This document shows positions 52,757 through 62,310 of a stretch of 64,000 bases of DNA, in pieces (position 1 is the stretch's first letter; every line of letters starts with the position of its first letter). The position numbers and the translations under genes are program-made. This stretch comes from Serratia marcescens subsp. marcescens ATCC 13880 (GTDB lineage: Bacteria; Pseudomonadota; Gammaproteobacteria; Enterobacterales; Enterobacteriaceae). The notes beneath the pieces are model-generated. The model was not told the DNA's origin and ran no database searches. It saw only the letters and a list, made by a program, of their open reading frames with translations. The stretch spans positions 930,001 through 994,000 of the forward strand of contig NZ_CP071238.1 in assembly GCF_017299535.1 (NCBI RefSeq). The letters run 5' to 3'.

Positions 52757-53932
52757 TCACGGCGTGGTGGAGCGATAGCGAACGAAGTAGGGCAGCGCCG
52801 GGGTCTCCCCGTCATCGTCATAGTGGCTTTCCGGTTCGATCACGGTTTGGCGCGTGTCGTCGCGCCCGTTGTACCGGTACTCCAACGGCTGTCGGTAGCG
52901 CACTTCGGATGAGCGCAGATCGAAAATCAGCGAAAGACGCGCATCGCCGTTATCCGTTTGGGCGACCAGCTTATCGTTGCCCGCCCAGAGCTGATACAGC
53001 GATTTATCGCCGGTCTCCAGCAGCACCTTCAACTGCCCGTCGGATTGATAACGCAGAAGCTGATACAGTCCCCTGTCCAGCGTTTGTGCGATCAGGTAGA
53101 TGCCGCCGTCCGGGGCCTGCGCGCTTTCCTTGACGCGCACCAGCAGCCAATGCAGTTCAGTCACCTCGCCGGTTTTACCGTTAACGGCGATGTGTAACGC
53201 GCCGGAGCCGAGCACCGGGTTCATCCAGAAATGCACGCGATCGCCATCAACGGCGGTAAAAATCTCGGGCATGGATTTGCGCTTACCGGAGGCGTAAGCC
53301 GTCGGTGAGTCCTCTTCGCCGCGCTCAAAGCCCAGCAGTTGTCGTGCGTCCAGCAGCGCCGGCAGCTCCAGCGTCTGCCGCCAATGGGCGCCGAAGTCCG
53401 GGCTGTAGAATACGCCTTCGGTGCTGATGAGATACAGCGCGCGTTTTCCCGGTTGCGCCACCAGTTTGCCGCCGACAAAGGAAGGCCGGTTGTCGTCGCC
53501 TTCCGGCCAGGGGATCAGCGCCCCGATGGTGCCCCGTTGCACGTCAACCAGCCTGCGGCCCTCAGAGAGAAAAAGCACGCACTCCTGTTCGCCGCACACC
53601 GCATCGTGGATCAAGTCGTCGAGTTCCCCCAGCATCTGTAACCCTTTTGGGCCGGCAAACAGCACCTGGCTGAGGTAGTTGGCCGCCCAGCCGTAAAAGC
53701 TATTGTACGCGCGGTCTTCACTTCTTTTGCTGGTGAGCAGCAGAGCGCCGTCCTGCGCCGGGTAGCTGTGGATGAGATCGTAACGGGCTATCGTCGGCAA
53801 CGCCTGGTCGCCCTGAGTCCATTGCCACTGCGCATAGCGTTGCTCAGGGGCGAGCAAATAGACGCCCAGCGCGCTGGCCAAAAACAGCGTCAGGATAATA
53901 AGGGGTCTTTTATAAAGCGCTAACGTCATCAT
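52757..53932 (-). CDS. Hypothetical membrane-anchored protein, possible beta-propeller
   Basis: 391 residues: a single N-terminal signal anchor (PLIILTLFLASALGVYLL), then a soluble domain with repeated strand-turn patterns (ALYLISTEGVFYSPDFGAHW, GGIYLIAQTLDRGLYQLLRY) suggesting a propeller-like fold. The start overlaps the stop of the upstream gene (ATGATG over TGA), so translation is coupled. Function unknown. Confidence 0.65.
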   Translation of the reverse strand: MMTLALYKRPLIILTLFLASALGVYLLAPEQRYAQWQWTQGDQALPTIARYDLIHSYPAQDGALLLTSKRSEDRAYNSFYGWAANYLSQVLFAGPKGLQMLGELDDLIHDAVCGEQECVLFLSEGRRLVDVQRGTIGALIPWPEGDDNRPSFVGGKLVAQPGKRALYLISTEGVFYSPDFGAHWRQTLELPALLDARQLLGFERGEEDSPTAYASGKRKSMPEIFTAVDGDRVHFWMNPVLGSGALHIAVNGKTGEVTELHWLLVRVKESAQAPDGGIYLIAQTLDRGLYQLLRYQSDGQLKVLLETGDKSLYQLWAGNDKLVAQTDNGDARLSLIFDLRSSEVRYRQPLEYRYNGRDDTRQTVIEPESHYDDDGETPALPYFVRYRSTTP

Positions 53933-55215
53933 TTCAGCTCCGTCACCTGAGCCTGCCGCCATAACCTGCGGCGCAGATTTCGCAGGTATTTAAACGTTTT
54001 AAACGTGCGGTGCTGGTCAAAAGAGTACAGTCGGCAGATCTGGGCGAACCCCTCGATCAACAGCGCCAGGCCGCTGACCATCAGCATCAGCAGCAGAATA
54101 ATCGGCGGCAATTCGCTGCCGAGACGCTTCAGGGTCCAGGCATCCAGGTGAAAGCCGGCCGGGGTATCGGCGTTATCCACCACCATCATGCCGAGCACAA
54201 AACACGCCACGATTGCCCCAAAAATGAAGACAACGCGCGCGCACAGGTTAAGACCGGCTTCGGTGAAGTAGCGATTGCCGCCGATGAGATAGGTTTGGCG
54301 ATCGCGATGATTGATGATCCCACGCACTTTAGGCAACTCGGGAATGACGTCGTTCTCGCAATACAGCACCTGCAGCGGATCGCCTTTGGCGATGAAAAGC
54401 GGATGTTGCCGACGAAATACCGGATGCAGTTTGGTATTGGGGACATTGAGCGCGCGGGTCGTCAACGCGAAGTGCGTCTCCTTCTGGCGCCACGCATACG
54501 TATCCAAATACTGCACCTGCCGCGGGATCTCATATTGGCAGAGTTCGTAGTTCAGGGCGTTGACCGTCTCGATGCCAGAGGTCTCGACGCCGTCCGGGAG
54601 GGGGGACGCGGTCTGCAGCGGTGCGGTTGCCGGCACAGCGTCTGCGCGGACAGCCCGGTATTTGATGCCGGGGATTTTCAGGCTGAGCGAGCCGGGCGGC
54701 GTAACGTCTTGCCCCTGCAGCACGCGATCCAGCGCCCGGAGCAGGCGCCTGCGGCCGCGGTGCCCGATCAGCAGGAGCTCCGAACCGACGAACAGCACCA
54801 TGCCGATGCCGATAAGGCCGGCGATGATGGCGATAAAGAACAGGACGATGGTCAGCCAGGAATCTTCCCCGTCCATGATGAAAAAGGCCGCCGGGAAACC
54901 GCCGGCCAGCACCGCGCCCAGCAGCAGCAGGGCGAAGTATTTCAGCTTGTATTTCAGCGTTCTGTCCGGCTCCAGCCGGCCTTTTGTCCCGTGCAGCAGC
55001 CAGTGCAGCCAGTAGCTGCCGTCTTGCAGGCGGTGGGCGCCGATCTTCACCCGATCGCCGGCGGCGAGCCTGGCCAGCAGATTTTCGCTGTCGCTGAAGT
55101 CGTCACGGTAAAAAAAGAATGTCTGGCCGGAGGCGATGATCCTCACCAGGTTGTCGGGCGCCGTCTGCTGGCAGGCGCATTGTTCGACGGTCACATTAAA
55201 AAATTGGGTTTGCAT
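53929..55215 (-). CDS. Hypothetical multi-span membrane protein
   Basis: 428 residues. A soluble N-terminal part with a CACQQ motif is followed by two membrane helices (LLLLGAVLAGGFPAAFFIM, LTIVLFFIAIIAGLIGIGM), a cytosolic-looking middle, and two further helices near the C-terminus (VVFIFGAIVACFVLGMMVV, PPIILLLMLMVSGLALLI). The ATG at 55215 follows the cytochrome b561 gene by 53 bp. First gene of the three-gene set; no homologue recognised. Confidence 0.65.
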   Translation of the reverse strand: MQTQFFNVTVEQCACQQTAPDNLVRIIASGQTFFFYRDDFSDSENLLARLAAGDRVKIGAHRLQDGSYWLHWLLHGTKGRLEPDRTLKYKLKYFALLLLGAVLAGGFPAAFFIMDGEDSWLTIVLFFIAIIAGLIGIGMVLFVGSELLLIGHRGRRRLLRALDRVLQGQDVTPPGSLSLKIPGIKYRAVRADAVPATAPLQTASPLPDGVETSGIETVNALNYELCQYEIPRQVQYLDTYAWRQKETHFALTTRALNVPNTKLHPVFRRQHPLFIAKGDPLQVLYCENDVIPELPKVRGIINHRDRQTYLIGGNRYFTEAGLNLCARVVFIFGAIVACFVLGMMVVDNADTPAGFHLDAWTLKRLGSELPPIILLLMLMVSGLALLIEGFAQICRLYSFDQHRTFKTFKYLRNLRRRLWRQAQVTELK

Positions 55216-55268
55216 ATCATTCCCTGTCAGCGGGCGTGGCCCGAAAATTCTTCCCTGGCGCCGGCTGG

Positions 55269-55808
55269 TCAGCGCTTTTTCATCAGCGGCAGCATGCGCA
55301 CCAGCGCATTGTCCTTGACGATATAGTGGTGGAACAGCGCGGCGGTGGCATGCAGGCCGATCAGCCAGTAGCCGAATGACGCCAGCGTTTTGTGCCAGCC
55401 GATAATCGTCCGCGCCTGCGGCCGATCGGCCACGTCGGCGAACGGCATCGGCAGGCCGAACAGAAACCACTCCTTGCCGCCCAGATAGCGCGAATACACC
55501 CCCAGCACCGGCAGCGTCAGCAGCAGCAGGTAAATCAGGGTGTGCGTCAGGTGCGCCAGGCCGGTTTGCCACTTCGGCGGTTTGGGCGCGATGGCGGGCG
55601 AGGGGCGGCGCCAGCGCAGGAACAGGCGGGCGATCATCAGCGCAAACACCGTTACGCCGCAGCTGAAGTGGGTGACAACCAGCACGAACCAGGGGGCGCT
55701 GCCCGGTTCGGCAAAGCCCCGCAGCTCGATGGTGACGCAGGTGATGACCAGCAGGATCGCCACCAGCCAGTGCAGGCGAATTTGCCACGGCATGTAGGTG
55801 TTCTGCAC
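55269..55808 (-). CDS. Cytochrome b561 family protein
   Basis: 179 residues with four membrane helices and conserved haem-ligating His: RLHWLVAILLV (helix 1), VTHFSCGV, GWHKTLASFGYWLIGLHATAALFHHY. These di-haem b proteins transfer electrons from quinol, in E. coli CybB shown to act as a superoxide:quinone oxidoreductase. The start is taken as GTG 55808 (AAAGGT upstream); the ATG at 55793 is an alternative. Confidence 0.9.
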   Translation of the reverse strand: MQNTYMPWQIRLHWLVAILLVITCVTIELRGFAEPGSAPWFVLVVTHFSCGVTVFALMIARLFLRWRRPSPAIAPKPPKWQTGLAHLTHTLIYLLLLTLPVLGVYSRYLGGKEWFLFGLPMPFADVADRPQARTIIGWHKTLASFGYWLIGLHATAALFHHYIVKDNALVRMLPLMKKR

Positions 55809-56062
55809 CGGGTTACCTTTTGATGTTAAAGGGTCTGTGCGCCGATGGTAACGAAATGTTACATCGGAGGAAAGCGCGTGCGCGCAATTTAGGCAAAACG
55901 CCAGGTTCAACTCACTTATTAAGCTATTGGTTTAGGGGGATATGCGCCTGGCGATAGGTGAGCGTCGCAAGTTATGAAGCTAATAAACGATAGGTTCAGA
56001 GGCTGGCAGCTTATTAAGCGATGAAGCGGATTACGCCGCAGCCCTCGCTGCGGCGCCTGAGA

Positions 56063-57664
56063 TCAGTTCAATTTGGCCTTGGCGAAATCGCTGCCGTTCA
56101 CGTCCACCACGTAGCCGCTCAGGTTGCTGCGGGTGGCGTAGAACACTTTGCCGGTGGCCAGCGGCAGCCACGGCGCCTGTTTGGCGAAGATCACCTGCGC
56201 CTGTTGATACAGCTTGGCGCGCGCCTGTGGCTGGTTCTCCTGGATCGCCTGCTGGATCAGCCGGTCGTAATCCTTATCGCACCAGCGCGCCACATTGGCG
56301 CCGCTCTGCACGCCGGCGCAGCCGAGCAGGGTGGCGAAGTTGTCCGGATCGCCATTGTCCGATACCCAGCCGTACAGCGCGCTCTGTTGCTCGCCTTTGC
56401 GCAGCCCGGCCAGATACTGGCCCCACTCCCAGGTGACGATCTTGGCCTTCACGCCCACCTTCGCCCAGTCGCTCTGGATCATCTCGGCGATGCGTTTCGA
56501 GTTCGGGTTGTAAGGACGCTGTACCGGCATTGACCAAATGTCGGTTTCAAAGCCCTGTTCCAGCCCTGCCTGCTTCAGCAGCTCGCGCGCCTTCTGCGGA
56601 TCGTAGGCGTACTCCGGCAATTTGTCGTTGTAGCCCAGCATGCCCGGCGGCAGCAGCGAATTGGCCGGCGTGCCGCTGTCTTTGAACACTGCGGCGACGA
56701 TCGCTTTCTTGTCTACCGCGTAGCTCAGCGCCTGGCGCACCAGCAGGTTGTCGAACGGTTTTTTCTGGGTGTTGAACGCCAGATAGCCGACGTTCAGCCC
56801 GGTAATGTCGTGCAGCTGCAGGTTGCCGTCGGCCTTGATGGCGGCGAACTGTTCCGGCAGCGGCGCGGGGATGATTTGGCATTCGTTGGTTTTCAGCTTG
56901 GCCAGCCGGGTTTGCGGATCCGGCGTAATCGAGAAGATCAGGTGCTTGCTGGCCACTTCGCCCTGCCAGTAGTGCGGGTTGGCGGTGTAGCGGATCAGCG
57001 AATCCTGCTTGTACTGCTGCAGCGCAAACGGCCCGGTGCCGATCGGCCAGTTGTCGACGTATTCCGGCGTGCCCTTTTTTAGCATCGCGTCGGCGTATTC
57101 GGCGGACAGGATCGAGGCGAAATCCATCGCCCAGTCGGCGACGAAGGCGGCGTTGGGCTGGCTCAGCGTGAAGCGCACGTGATGCTCGTCCACCGCTTCC
57201 ACCTTGGTGATCAGCTTATCCAGGCCCATGTCGGTGAAGTATTCATAGTTGCCGCCGGAGACCTTGTGATACGGGTTAGCGGGATCCTTCTGCCGCATCA
57301 CGGTGAACACCACGTCTTCGGCGTTGAAGTCGCGCGTTGGGGTGAAGTATTTGTTGCTGTTGAATTTCACGCCCTGGCGCAGGGTAAAGATGTAGGTCTT
57401 GCCGTCCGGGCTGACGCTCCACTCGGTGGCCAGCGACGGGGCGGGGGTTTTATCGCTTTCGCGCAGCGTCACCAAGCGGTTGTACAGCACCTGCGAGGTG
57501 GCGATAAAGGTCGGCCCGGAGCTGGAGAGCTGCGGGTTGAACGATTCCGGCGAGGCGACGGTGCAGTACACCAGCGCATCGGAAGCGGCCAGCGCGCCGC
57601 CCGCCGACAACAGGCCGCAGCCGGCCAGCACCAATCCGGCGATAGGGTGTTTTAAAAACGTCAA
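56063..57664 (-). CDS. Periplasmic substrate-binding protein of the dipeptide/oligopeptide (DppA-like) family
   Basis: 533 residues. A signal peptide (GLLSAGGALAASDA) precedes a family-5 extracellular solute-binding domain: ALVYCTVASPESFNPQ, LATEWSVSPDGKTYIFTLRQGVKF, DNWPIGTGPFALQQY, LLVRQALSYAVDKKAIV, YDPQKARELLKQAGL, GWVSDNGDPDNFATLLGC. This resembles DppA, which binds dipeptides and haem. No permease or ATPase genes are adjacent, so it is an orphan receptor that may use the main Dpp transporter. Confidence 0.9.
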   Translation of the reverse strand: MTFLKHPIAGLVLAGCGLLSAGGALAASDALVYCTVASPESFNPQLSSSGPTFIATSQVLYNRLVTLRESDKTPAPSLATEWSVSPDGKTYIFTLRQGVKFNSNKYFTPTRDFNAEDVVFTVMRQKDPANPYHKVSGGNYEYFTDMGLDKLITKVEAVDEHHVRFTLSQPNAAFVADWAMDFASILSAEYADAMLKKGTPEYVDNWPIGTGPFALQQYKQDSLIRYTANPHYWQGEVASKHLIFSITPDPQTRLAKLKTNECQIIPAPLPEQFAAIKADGNLQLHDITGLNVGYLAFNTQKKPFDNLLVRQALSYAVDKKAIVAAVFKDSGTPANSLLPPGMLGYNDKLPEYAYDPQKARELLKQAGLEQGFETDIWSMPVQRPYNPNSKRIAEMIQSDWAKVGVKAKIVTWEWGQYLAGLRKGEQQSALYGWVSDNGDPDNFATLLGCAGVQSGANVARWCDKDYDRLIQQAIQENQPQARAKLYQQAQVIFAKQAPWLPLATGKVFYATRSNLSGYVVDVNGSDFAKAKLN

Positions 57665-57838
57665 GGCAAGATCCTCAGGTGGAGTGGGCCGTTACCGGCG
57701 AATTGATCTAACTATAGATAACGGATGGCGAGATCGGGAACAAGCGTCTCATCGGTGCATTCTGTGCGCCCCGCGTTGCTCGCCTTTACGGCGCAGATCT
57801 ACACTGCTGGGCAAACAGTCACTCGCAAGGATTTCCCG

Positions 57839-58420
57839 ATGAGCCACTTTCGTCCTGTCGCCCTCGAACACGCCAGCCGCCTGCTGAACCACGGCCCGAC
57901 GGTATTGATCACCAGCCGCAGCCGCGACGGCGCCAAACGCAACGTGATGGCCGCCGCCTGGTCGATGCCGGTGGAGTTCAGCCCGCCGCGCATCGCCATT
58001 GTGGTGGACAAAGGGGCGCACAGCCGGCAAATGATCGAGGAGAGCGGCGCATTCGGCATTTGCGTGCCGGCGGCCATGTTCATCGACGCCACCTACGCGG
58101 TCGGCAGCGTGTCCGGGCTGGATGACGACAAGTTCGCCCGCTTTCACATCGCCGCAGCGCCGAGCGCTACGCTGCAGGTGCCGCTGATCGAACAGGGTTG
58201 CGTGGCGTGGCTGGAGTGCCGCTTATTGCCGGAAAGCGGCGCGCAGGAAAAATATGACACCTGCTTCGGCGAGGTGTTGAGCGCGGCGGCGGACGAGCGG
58301 GTGTTCCAGCAAGGGCGCTGGAACTTCACCGCCGCCAATGCGGATCTGCACACCATTCATCATCTGGGGGCCGGCAACTTCGTGCGCAGCGGCGAGACGC
58401 TGCGGGCCAAACCGCTTTAA
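57839..58420 (+). CDS. Flavin reductase-like domain protein
   Basis: 193 residues of the flavin reductase/FMN-binding split-barrel family: TVLITSRSRDGAKRNVMAAAWSMPVEFSPPRIAIVVDKGAHS, EESGAFGICVP, GSVSGLDDDKFARF. Proteins of this kind bind FMN; the substrate is unknown. The ATG at 57839 starts the family match. The 3' end overlaps the convergent HxlR gene by 4 bp. Confidence 0.88.
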   Translation: MSHFRPVALEHASRLLNHGPTVLITSRSRDGAKRNVMAAAWSMPVEFSPPRIAIVVDKGAHSRQMIEESGAFGICVPAAMFIDATYAVGSVSGLDDDKFARFHIAAAPSATLQVPLIEQGCVAWLECRLLPESGAQEKYDTCFGEVLSAAADERVFQQGRWNFTAANADLHTIHHLGAGNFVRSGETLRAKPL

Positions 58421-58797
58421 TCGGCTTCGCGCCCGCGGTCGGCATCATAGCGCTCGCGGGCGGCGTCCAGCTCGGGGAAATGGTATTCCGCCCATCGGTC
58501 CAGCGCCGTCAGCGTCTCGACCAGCGAGCGGGCGACGGCGCTGAGCCGGTATTCCACATGCGCCTGATTCTTTTCACTTAAATCCAGCCGTTCGAGCAGC
58601 CCGTTGCGTTCCAGCTGGCGCAGCGTTTGCGTCAGCACCTTCTGCGAAATGCCGTCGATGCGGCGCAGCAGCTCGCCGTTGCGCATCGGGCGTTGCGCCA
58701 GCGCAGGCAGGATCAGCATCACCCACTTGCCGGAAATCAGCGCCAGCGCATCGCGCGCGGAACACTTGCTCGAATAGACGTCGCCGGGATAAGCCAT
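58417..58797 (-). CDS. HxlR-family transcriptional regulator
   Basis: 126 residues with the HxlR winged helix: CSARDALALISGKWVMLILPALAQRPMRNGELLRRIDGISQKVLTQTLRQLERNGLLER. The Cys near position 12 is typical of redox- or electrophile-sensing members. It is divergent from the NAD(P)H oxidoreductase gene at 58882 (84-bp gap), which it most likely controls. Confidence 0.92.
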   Translation of the reverse strand: MAYPGDVYSSKCSARDALALISGKWVMLILPALAQRPMRNGELLRRIDGISQKVLTQTLRQLERNGLLERLDLSEKNQAHVEYRLSAVARSLVETLTALDRWAEYHFPELDAARERYDADRGREAD

Positions 58798-58881
58798 TGG
58801 GGGTTACCTTCAGGTGCGTAATTGCCAAGGGGGCGATAAAGCCACAGCATAACAGCACCACCTTACAACGGGAGACACAGG

Positions 58882-59649
58882 ATGAACGTGCTGATTGTGC
58901 TGGCTCACCCCGAGCCGCATTCTTTCAATGCTCATTTGGCCGAACAGGCGCGGCAGGCCTGGCTGGCGCAGGGGCATCAGGTGAAAACGGTCGATCTGTA
59001 TCAGGAGGGGTTTGATCCGCGCGAGGGCGCCGGCCACTACCCCAGCAGAAAGCAGGCGGACAGGTTCGATGCGATGCAGGAACAGCGCCATCACTGGACG
59101 ATCCAGGCGCTGCCGGCGGAGATCCGGCGGCATATCGAGTTGCTGCGCTGGGCGGATACGCTGGTGCTGCAGTTCCCTTTCTGGTGGTTCGGCGCGCCGG
59201 CCATCATCAAGGGCTGGATGGATCGGGTGTTCGTTTACGGCGGGATCTACGACAGCCGCCACCGCCATGAGAATGGCGTGATGCGCGGCAAGCGGGCGCT
59301 GCTGACCGTCACCGCCGGTGCTTCCGCACAGGCCTGTGCGCCGGACGGGCGCGACGGCGACATGCGGCTGATGCTGTGGCCAATCATGCATGCGCTGCAC
59401 TATATCGGCTTTAGCGTGCTGGAGCCGTTCCTGGTCTATGGCGTGCGCGGCGGGTTGGCGGGTGAAGCTCTGCAGGCGCAAAACGCCGCGTTGGCGCAGG
59501 TGACACAGGCGTACCGGGACGGTTTGAACGCGTTTTCCGCCTGGCCGGCGGTGCCGTTCAATCGCAATGAAGATTTTGACGCCGATCTGGCGCTGAAGCC
59601 CGGCGCGCCGGTGTACAGCCCGTTCGTGCGGCACTGCGATCCGGCTTAG
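58882..59649 (+). CDS. NAD(P)H-dependent FMN/FAD oxidoreductase (NQO1/MdaB-type flavodoxin fold)
   Basis: 255 residues with MNVLIVLAHPEPHSFNAHL, LRWADTLVLQFPFWWFGAPAIIKGWMDRVFVYG and LLTVTAGAS, the conserved flavin- and substrate-site segments of the quinone-reductase-like flavodoxin family. Likely detoxifies quinones or electrophiles. Divergent from the HxlR regulator; the pair is a common arrangement. It overlaps the convergent gene at 59646 by 4 bp. Confidence 0.9.
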   Translation: MNVLIVLAHPEPHSFNAHLAEQARQAWLAQGHQVKTVDLYQEGFDPREGAGHYPSRKQADRFDAMQEQRHHWTIQALPAEIRRHIELLRWADTLVLQFPFWWFGAPAIIKGWMDRVFVYGGIYDSRHRHENGVMRGKRALLTVTAGASAQACAPDGRDGDMRLMLWPIMHALHYIGFSVLEPFLVYGVRGGLAGEALQAQNAALAQVTQAYRDGLNAFSAWPAVPFNRNEDFDADLALKPGAPVYSPFVRHCDPA

Positions 59650-59894
59650 AACCCGGCCTTCAGCAGTTCCTCGCGCAAATCGTCGATAATCGCCGGTTCG
59701 ATGTCGGGGAACTGCTGCTGAATATCGGCGATGGCTTCGGCCACGCTGGGGCCGGCGAAAGTGCCGGAGAAGGGCACCAGCGGCAGATTCGCGTCGCTGT
59801 CCGGCAGTTCACCGCGGATGGTGCCGGTGATCATGCCCGCTTTTTTTTCCGCCGTGAGGTCGTACTCCCCCACGTTTTTGTCGATCGGTTTCAT
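59646..59894 (-). CDS. Small hypothetical protein
   Basis: 82 residues, acidic (MKPIDKNVGEYDLTAEKKAG, DIQQQFPDIEPAIIDDLREELLKAG). No family recognised. The ATG at 59894 is preferred; upstream codons look non-coding. Convergent with the oxidoreductase gene. Confidence 0.65.
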   Translation of the reverse strand: MKPIDKNVGEYDLTAEKKAGMITGTIRGELPDSDANLPLVPFSGTFAGPSVAEAIADIQQQFPDIEPAIIDDLREELLKAGF

Positions 59895-60086
59895 TGGCCG
59901 CCTCGCTGTCGGTGAGTGTTTACCCTGTCTGTTAAAGCATAGTGTTTCAGGCAATGAATACCAATCAATGTATATAATATTAATATAAAACAAAGTGATG
60001 CGCGATTTGTCGTTTGACGTTTACCGGGGGCCGGCGCTATGCTCGTGGCGCTAAAGGAACCTTCCTCACTGACAGGGACAGACGAC

Positions 60087-60491
60087 ATGAAAAGACTGAA
60101 AAGCGCGGCGCTGTTGTTGCCGCTGTTGGCGCTCAGCGCCTGCACTCATCACCTCAGCAGCGCCGAGCAGCATGCCAAACACTACGTTTATCAAACCCGC
60201 GACGACTTCGATCCGCAATTCCGCACCGATGTGAACGGCAGCATTAAAAACGCCGTGCCGATGTTCGAACAGTTCTACCAGCAGGGGAAAAAGGATCGCG
60301 CGGCGGGCGTGGCGCGCAGCGAGGCGCAGAAAAAGGCCGATTACCTGGCCAGCGCGGAGTTCCAGCAGAACATGGAACACAAAACCATTTTCATCAATCG
60401 CGCCTACAGCAGCGCCGACAATCCTAAGCGCCGCCAGGTGCTCTCGCAGGAAGCGGTGGGTGCCTATTGGGACGGCTACGAAGGACGCTGA
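60087..60491 (+). CDS. Exc2-family lipoprotein
   Basis: 134 residues. A lipobox LALSAC near residue 16-21 gives a mature lipoprotein with SSAEQHAKHYVYQTRDDFDPQFRTDV, FYQQGKKDRAAGVARSEAQKKADYL and a terminal GAYWDGYEGR, which matches the Exc2 family (plasmid entry-exclusion-like lipoproteins found on enterobacterial chromosomes). The cellular role here is unknown. Confidence 0.82.
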   Translation: MKRLKSAALLLPLLALSACTHHLSSAEQHAKHYVYQTRDDFDPQFRTDVNGSIKNAVPMFEQFYQQGKKDRAAGVARSEAQKKADYLASAEFQQNMEHKTIFINRAYSSADNPKRRQVLSQEAVGAYWDGYEGR

Positions 60492-60598
60492 CTTAATCCC
60501 TCACAAATAGAAGGTAATAAAAACTGGTCTTCTGGCGGTTATTTGATTATAAAAACCGCCGCTAAGGACGATGTTCATAGATGAAACCAGGAGTGTTT

Positions 60599-61240
60599 AT
60601 GTTGGCAAAAGTTAAGCGTTCGTTCGCCGCCGCCGTCGTATTGATGTTGGCGCTGCCCGCGGTTCAGGCCGCGGATTACCGCGCGGGCGAGCAATATACC
60701 CGGCTGGATAAGCCGGTGGCCGCCGCGCCGGCGGTGGTGGAGTTCTTCTCCTTCTACTGCGGCCCTTGCTATCAGTTCGCCGAAACCTACCGCGTAGGCG
60801 GCACCGTGGCGCAGGCGCTGCCCGCCGGTGAGAAAGTCACCAAATATCACGTCAGCCTGATGGGCAAACTGGGCAATGAGCTGACCGAAGCCTGGGCGGT
60901 GGCGACGGTGCTGGGCGTGGAAGACAAGATTGAAGGCGCGATGTTCGACGCGGTGCAGAAACAGCGCGCCGTCAACGGCGCCGACGATATTCAGCGGGTG
61001 TTCACGGCGGCCGGCATCGATGCCGCCACCTATGAAAATGCGCGCCACAGCCTGCTGGTCAAAGGATTGATCGCCAAGCAGAACGAAGCGGTGAAAGCGT
61101 TCGAGGTGCGCGGCACCCCGTCGTTCTACGTGGCAGGCAAATACAAGATAGACAATGCCGGCATGGCCAGCACCAGCGTTGAAGGCTACGCCAAAGAGTA
61201 CGCGGCGGTGGTGCGCTATCTGTTGGATACGCAGCCTTAA
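60599..61240 (+). CDS. DsbA-like periplasmic thiol:disulfide protein with CGPC active site
   Basis: 213 residues, signal peptide (ALPAVQAAD) and a DsbA fold: VVEFFSFYCGPCYQFAETY, KVTKYHVSLMGKLGNELTEAWAVA, LGVEDKIEGAMF, VKGLIAKQNEAVKAFEVRGTPSFYVAGKY. The family-typical active site CPHC is replaced by CGPC, the thioredoxin dipeptide, and the cis-Pro loop reads GTP instead of GVP. This would be expected to lower oxidising strength. The ATG at 60599 has AGGAG upstream. It is an extra DsbA homologue rather than the housekeeping one, by inference. Confidence 0.88.
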   Translation: MLAKVKRSFAAAVVLMLALPAVQAADYRAGEQYTRLDKPVAAAPAVVEFFSFYCGPCYQFAETYRVGGTVAQALPAGEKVTKYHVSLMGKLGNELTEAWAVATVLGVEDKIEGAMFDAVQKQRAVNGADDIQRVFTAAGIDAATYENARHSLLVKGLIAKQNEAVKAFEVRGTPSFYVAGKYKIDNAGMASTSVEGYAKEYAAVVRYLLDTQP

Positions 61241-61377
61241 GGCGATGCCTCCCGGCGCCCGATGATTTGTGATCGCGGCGCCAAATCCCCCGCTCGCCAT
61301 TGATTGTGTGTTAACGGATTGTTATGGTGTTTTTCTGTTCAACGGCGCAGCACCGCTGCTGTTTGAAGGGAGAGATC

Positions 61378-62277
61378 ATGACGGCATTGGCAACGCTCCG
61401 GGACGTCGGCTTCGAAGAGTGGCTGGGGAAAATCAACACCGCCTGCGGCCGATTCTGCGCGAAAACGTTGGGGCCCGGCTTCAGCGGGGCGATGCAGGAG
61501 TTTCGCGCCCATGCCCTGCGCCTGAGCGTGGTCGACGTGGCCCAGGCCCGGCTGTATCGCACGCCGCGTGAAATCGCCCGCAGCGACGGCGCGCACTTTT
61601 TCACCGTCATCCAGCTGCGCGGCAGCGCGTTGATGGAGCAGGGCGATCGCCAAACGCTGCTCTCTCCCGGCGACATGACGCTGATCGACGCCTCACAGCC
61701 CAGCAGCTTCACCTTCCAGCGCGATTCGCGCCAAATCTCTTTGCTACTGCCGCGCGGCTGTCTGCCGCTGCCGCCGCCTTGCGCGCAGCGTCTGGGAGCC
61801 GAGCTCAGCGCGGTGCGCCTCAGCCGCCAGCTGGTGCTGAGCAGCATGCAGGATCCTCAGCTCGCCGCGGCGGAAAGCGAGGCGGTGCTGAATGCGCTGG
61901 CGGCGCTGCTGCGCCCGGCGTTGGCGCTCGAACAGGCGCGCCCGGAGGGACAACAATCGGTCTTCGACAAGGCGCTGGCGTTGATCGACAGGCATATTCA
62001 GTCGGCGCAGCTGCGCCCTGAGTGGGTGGCGGCCGAGTTGGGGGTGTCGTTACGCAGCCTGTATCGGTTGTTCGCCCGTCAGGGGCTGGTGGTGGCGCAG
62101 TACATCAGGAACCGCAGGCTGGATCTGTGCGCGCAGGCGCTGCGCAGCGCCGCCGGGCAAGAAAAGCTGGCCGGCATTGGCCTCGACTGGGGCTTCGCCG
62201 ATCACAGCCATTTCTCGACCGCTTTCAAGCAGCGTTTCGGCATGTCGCCGAGCGAGTACCGTCGGCAGCATCAGTAA
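61378..62277 (+). CDS. feaR: AraC-family regulator FeaR-like
   Basis: 299 residues: N-terminal AraC_binding-2-type domain (HFFTVIQLRGSALMEQGDRQTLLSPGDMTLIDASQP) and a C-terminal double helix-turn-helix (WVAAELGVSLRSLYRLFARQG, WGFADHSHFSTAFKQRFGMSPSEYR). Length and position beside a phenylacetaldehyde dehydrogenase match FeaR (301 residues in E. coli), the activator of feaB and tynA in aromatic-amine breakdown. Here feaR and feaB are tail to tail. Confidence 0.85.
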   Translation: MTALATLRDVGFEEWLGKINTACGRFCAKTLGPGFSGAMQEFRAHALRLSVVDVAQARLYRTPREIARSDGAHFFTVIQLRGSALMEQGDRQTLLSPGDMTLIDASQPSSFTFQRDSRQISLLLPRGCLPLPPPCAQRLGAELSAVRLSRQLVLSSMQDPQLAAAESEAVLNALAALLRPALALEQARPEGQQSVFDKALALIDRHIQSAQLRPEWVAAELGVSLRSLYRLFARQGLVVAQYIRNRRLDLCAQALRSAAGQEKLAGIGLDWGFADHSHFSTAFKQRFGMSPSEYRRQHQ

Positions 62278-62310
62278 GTCAGGGCGCGGGCCAGGCCCGC
62301 GCCGCTTCAC

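Noticed and set aside
55216..55788. N-terminal extension of the 428-residue membrane protein to 55788
   Set aside because: The extension is an alternate frame of the cytochrome b561 gene; ATG 55215 starts the real protein.
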